DNA of 7,936 bases from Rhodopirellula sp. (GTDB lineage: Bacteria > Planctomycetota > Planctomycetia > Pirellulales > Pirellulaceae), in assembly GCA_002714565.1 (NCBI GenBank), contig PAXU01000079.1, forward strand, positions 35,240 to 43,175, written 5' to 3'. Below, in pieces: positions 6,085 through 7,936 of this stretch. Position 1 is the stretch's first letter, and the number at the start of each line of letters is the position of its first letter. Made by a program: the position numbers and the translations under genes. The notes beneath the pieces are model-generated. The model was not told the DNA's origin. It was given only the letters and a program-made list of their open reading frames with translations, and made no database searches.

Positions 6085-7845
6085 TTATTGATCTTTAAAC
6101 CGAAGTTCAAACGTGAGCTTGAGATTGTCTTCCGATTGATCCAATCGCACAAAGAATTGTTTGGCGAGCCCAATTCCTTCGAGTAATAAATCAACCTGAG
6201 CTTCTGCTTGCTCACGGGAGGAACCGTCATTTAACACGGTTTGCACAATAAACTGTTCTTTGTTTGCTTCAATCGCGTCGCGGATTGGCTCAGCATTCAA
6301 AATGGCTTCGAAGTTGGTTTTTCGGTTTGCGTTTGCAGCAGAAGGCGACGCAGGTTTGGACTTTGCAACAGCAAGTGCCAGATCCCGAGTGCTGGAGAAT
6401 ACGACGTTATTCCCAAAGAACGCAATTGTTGGTGAAAAGTTGTACTGAATGGCAACGGGCTCGCCGTCGAGAGGTTTTAGGTATTTGGTTGAGACAAGAC
6501 TGGCACCGTCCACTTCTTCGAGGGCGATATCAAACTGAGGCTGACCTTCCATAGCGCCGATGATGTTGATGAATCCGATCCCACTGATAAATGTGCGATT
6601 CAACTCCGCCTTCATCGTCTCAGGATCCTTCATTGCTGCGACCAACGCAAACGAAGGGACTTTGATTTCAGGCTCAGGCTTTCCATCGAATGACTGAGTG
6701 GTAGAAATGATTTGTATTTCGGGTTCAAGTGATGCCAGAATGTCCTGCCCAAAGTCCTTGCCACCAAAGAATGTCGACAGTGTGGAATCTACCTGGGCAA
6801 TGCCTTCATTGACCTGGTCACTAAATAAATCCGGTGCTAATAACCACCACTGTCCGAGATCCCTGTAAGTGTTGATAGCCAGCACTTGATTGGGAACATC
6901 CAGCGATAACGGGGCCCCTTTTGAATCATGTTGGCCAAAATAGTATCGGCGGATATCGGGGATGTGACTGTCGTCAAAAGCGGAGTCAACTTCAAAGCGT
7001 ATATGCGAATCTTCCAGGTCGATGGAACCAAGCAGATAGGGTGTGTGCTTTAGCTGGCTGAGGATACCGCCAAAGAGCAACTCGACGAGCATATTTTCTT
7101 GCATGCCCAATTCGGCTTGCTCAAGTTGACCGTCATCTTGCAGCATGGCAGTATTTGCAAATATCCAGCCGTCGCCCATATCGTTTTTTCTCGCCGCAGA
7201 AGCTTTTTTGTATGCATCTGTTTGGGCAAGTGACGAAGTTGACGTGCCGTCCAGTCGATTGAGGATTTGGCGACCGTACTCAGCATTATTAGTGACTACG
7301 GTCCAGCCGTTATGAGTGGCAAAACGAGTTTCACCAATCTGGTAGGCCTGGATTCCCATGTACTCACCATGTTTCACAGGATTTTGTCCTGCCAACGCTC
7401 CAACGGATCGAACAAATCCGACGATAGTATCCTGAACCTGAGTAAGCGCATCGTCATCACCATGAAGCAACATCGCGCCCGCCTGGTATTCGGCGTCGAA
7501 CATTCCGTAGACCCCACCGTGTGTGCTCTTTGATAAGGCTTCTTCCCACTCCATTTGAAGTTGTGTTTCGACGAAGTTTTCGAGCTGCAGCAACTGCGGA
7601 TTGCTGAGTGCTTGCTGATAATTCGGCAACTGTTTTACGTATTGAAACAGCGGATGGTTATCAATCGATTCCATCAATTCGGCTGGATTGTTCAACCCGA
7701 CTACTACGATCGTGGATTCCGGCAGTACTTGTGCAACATCGGTAACCTCTCCTTGCTGTTGTGCACTGATGATGGAACTTCCAATGAAATGGTTCGTTGT
7801 TCCAACCAGTGAGAGAATCGCGATACTGTAGATGATCTTTTTCAT
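6085..7845 (-). CDS. Exported protein of unknown function, possibly DUF3352-like
   Basis: I do not recognise a named family with certainty. The 586-residue product begins with a Sec signal peptide (MKKIIYSIAILSLVGTTNHF, then SIISA with likely cleavage near residue 28), so it probably acts in the periplasm or envelope. After it comes VAQVLPESTIVVVGLNNPAELM (37-58), a opening like that of DUF3352-type planctomycete proteins. A two-part architecture is suggested: GWTVVTNNAEYGRQILNRLDG (180-200) is echoed by NNVVFSSTRDLALAVAKS (479-496). A second conserved-looking stretch is ALVAAMKDPETMKAEL (400-415) plus FISGIGFINIIGAMEGQPQFD (419-439). There are no further membrane segments, no cysteines and no visible catalytic motif. 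AAGG at 7852-7855 supports the start, and TTGACA lies further upstream. It leads the DUF1800-DUF1501-DUF1080 cluster, which hints at a shared envelope function. Confidence 0.85.
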   Translation of the reverse strand: MKKIIYSIAILSLVGTTNHFIGSSIISAQQQGEVTDVAQVLPESTIVVVGLNNPAELMESIDNHPLFQYVKQLPNYQQALSNPQLLQLENFVETQLQMEWEEALSKSTHGGVYGMFDAEYQAGAMLLHGDDDALTQVQDTIVGFVRSVGALAGQNPVKHGEYMGIQAYQIGETRFATHNGWTVVTNNAEYGRQILNRLDGTSTSSLAQTDAYKKASAARKNDMGDGWIFANTAMLQDDGQLEQAELGMQENMLVELLFGGILSQLKHTPYLLGSIDLEDSHIRFEVDSAFDDSHIPDIRRYYFGQHDSKGAPLSLDVPNQVLAINTYRDLGQWWLLAPDLFSDQVNEGIAQVDSTLSTFFGGKDFGQDILASLEPEIQIISTTQSFDGKPEPEIKVPSFALVAAMKDPETMKAELNRTFISGIGFINIIGAMEGQPQFDIALEEVDGASLVSTKYLKPLDGEPVAIQYNFSPTIAFFGNNVVFSSTRDLALAVAKSKPASPSAANANRKTNFEAILNAEPIRDAIEANKEQFIVQTVLNDGSSREQAEAQVDLLLEGIGLAKQFFVRLDQSEDNLKLTFELRFKDQ

Positions 7846-7878
7846 CGGTGACCTTTCAGGCGAGATAAATTGAGAGCG

Positions 7879-7906
7879 ACATTAAGTCAGGGAAACTAGA
7901 TGTCAA
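7879..7906 (-). promoter_or_regulatory. Candidate sigma70-type promoter of the four-gene cluster
   Basis: On the minus strand a perfect TTGACA (7906-7901) is followed after 16 bp by TAATGT (7884-7879), a weak -10 that matches TATAAT at 3 of 6 positions. Transcription would begin about 25-30 nt before the ribosome binding site AAGG (7855-7852), a sensible leader length. The -35 is convincing; the -10 is not. Promoter rules in planctomycetes are poorly defined, so this is tentative. Confidence 0.4.
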
Positions 7907-7936
7907 TCAAACATATCGCCGGTGCATTACTTTTCA

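Noticed and set aside
6051..6230. A 60-codon N-terminal extension of the DUF1800 frame.
   Set aside because: It overlaps the end of the upstream exported-protein gene in another frame, does not resemble the family N-terminus, and the downstream ATG at 6050 gives a normal full-length protein.

Overview
The window looks like chromosomal DNA from a planctomycete or a close relative. It carries a co-directional set of DUF1800, DUF1501 and DUF1080 (3-keto-disaccharide hydrolase-like) proteins, families that are greatly expanded in that phylum, and base composition appears near 50% GC. Genus cannot be told from the sequence. Every convincing gene lies on the minus strand, so transcription runs from the right edge to the left.

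Right to left: a promoter-like TTGACA element near 7900 precedes a 586-residue exported protein of unknown function (7845-6085), possibly related to DUF3352. It is followed after 34 bp by a DUF1800 protein (6050-4686), after 31 bp by a Tat-type DUF1501 protein (4654-3434), and after 88 bp by a small exported DUF1080 protein (3345-2716). A strong hairpin at 2650-2684 closes this group. The tight spacing suggests one transcription unit. DUF1800 and DUF1501 form a recurring planctomycete pair whose biochemical role is not established. DUF1080 and the signal peptides point to the cell envelope or extracellular glycan processing.

After a gene-poor gap of about 390 bp (2328-2715), the left third is a superfamily 2 helicase of the MrfA/YprA/Hrq1 type with a C-terminal DUF1998 zinc-binding region (2327 to beyond position 1). 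It is uninterrupted over 775 codons and cut only by the window edge. Its upstream region holds two adjacent AT-rich dyads. One resembles a proteobacterial SOS box, which would suit a DNA repair helicase, but the regulator is not known.

No RNA genes, CRISPR arrays, insertion sequences or phage genes were seen. The window is mostly ordinary planctomycete chromosome. The points worth a second look are the operator-like dyads upstream of the helicase, the four-gene envelope cluster led by an uncharacterised exported protein, and the plus-strand-favouring terminator in the gap.
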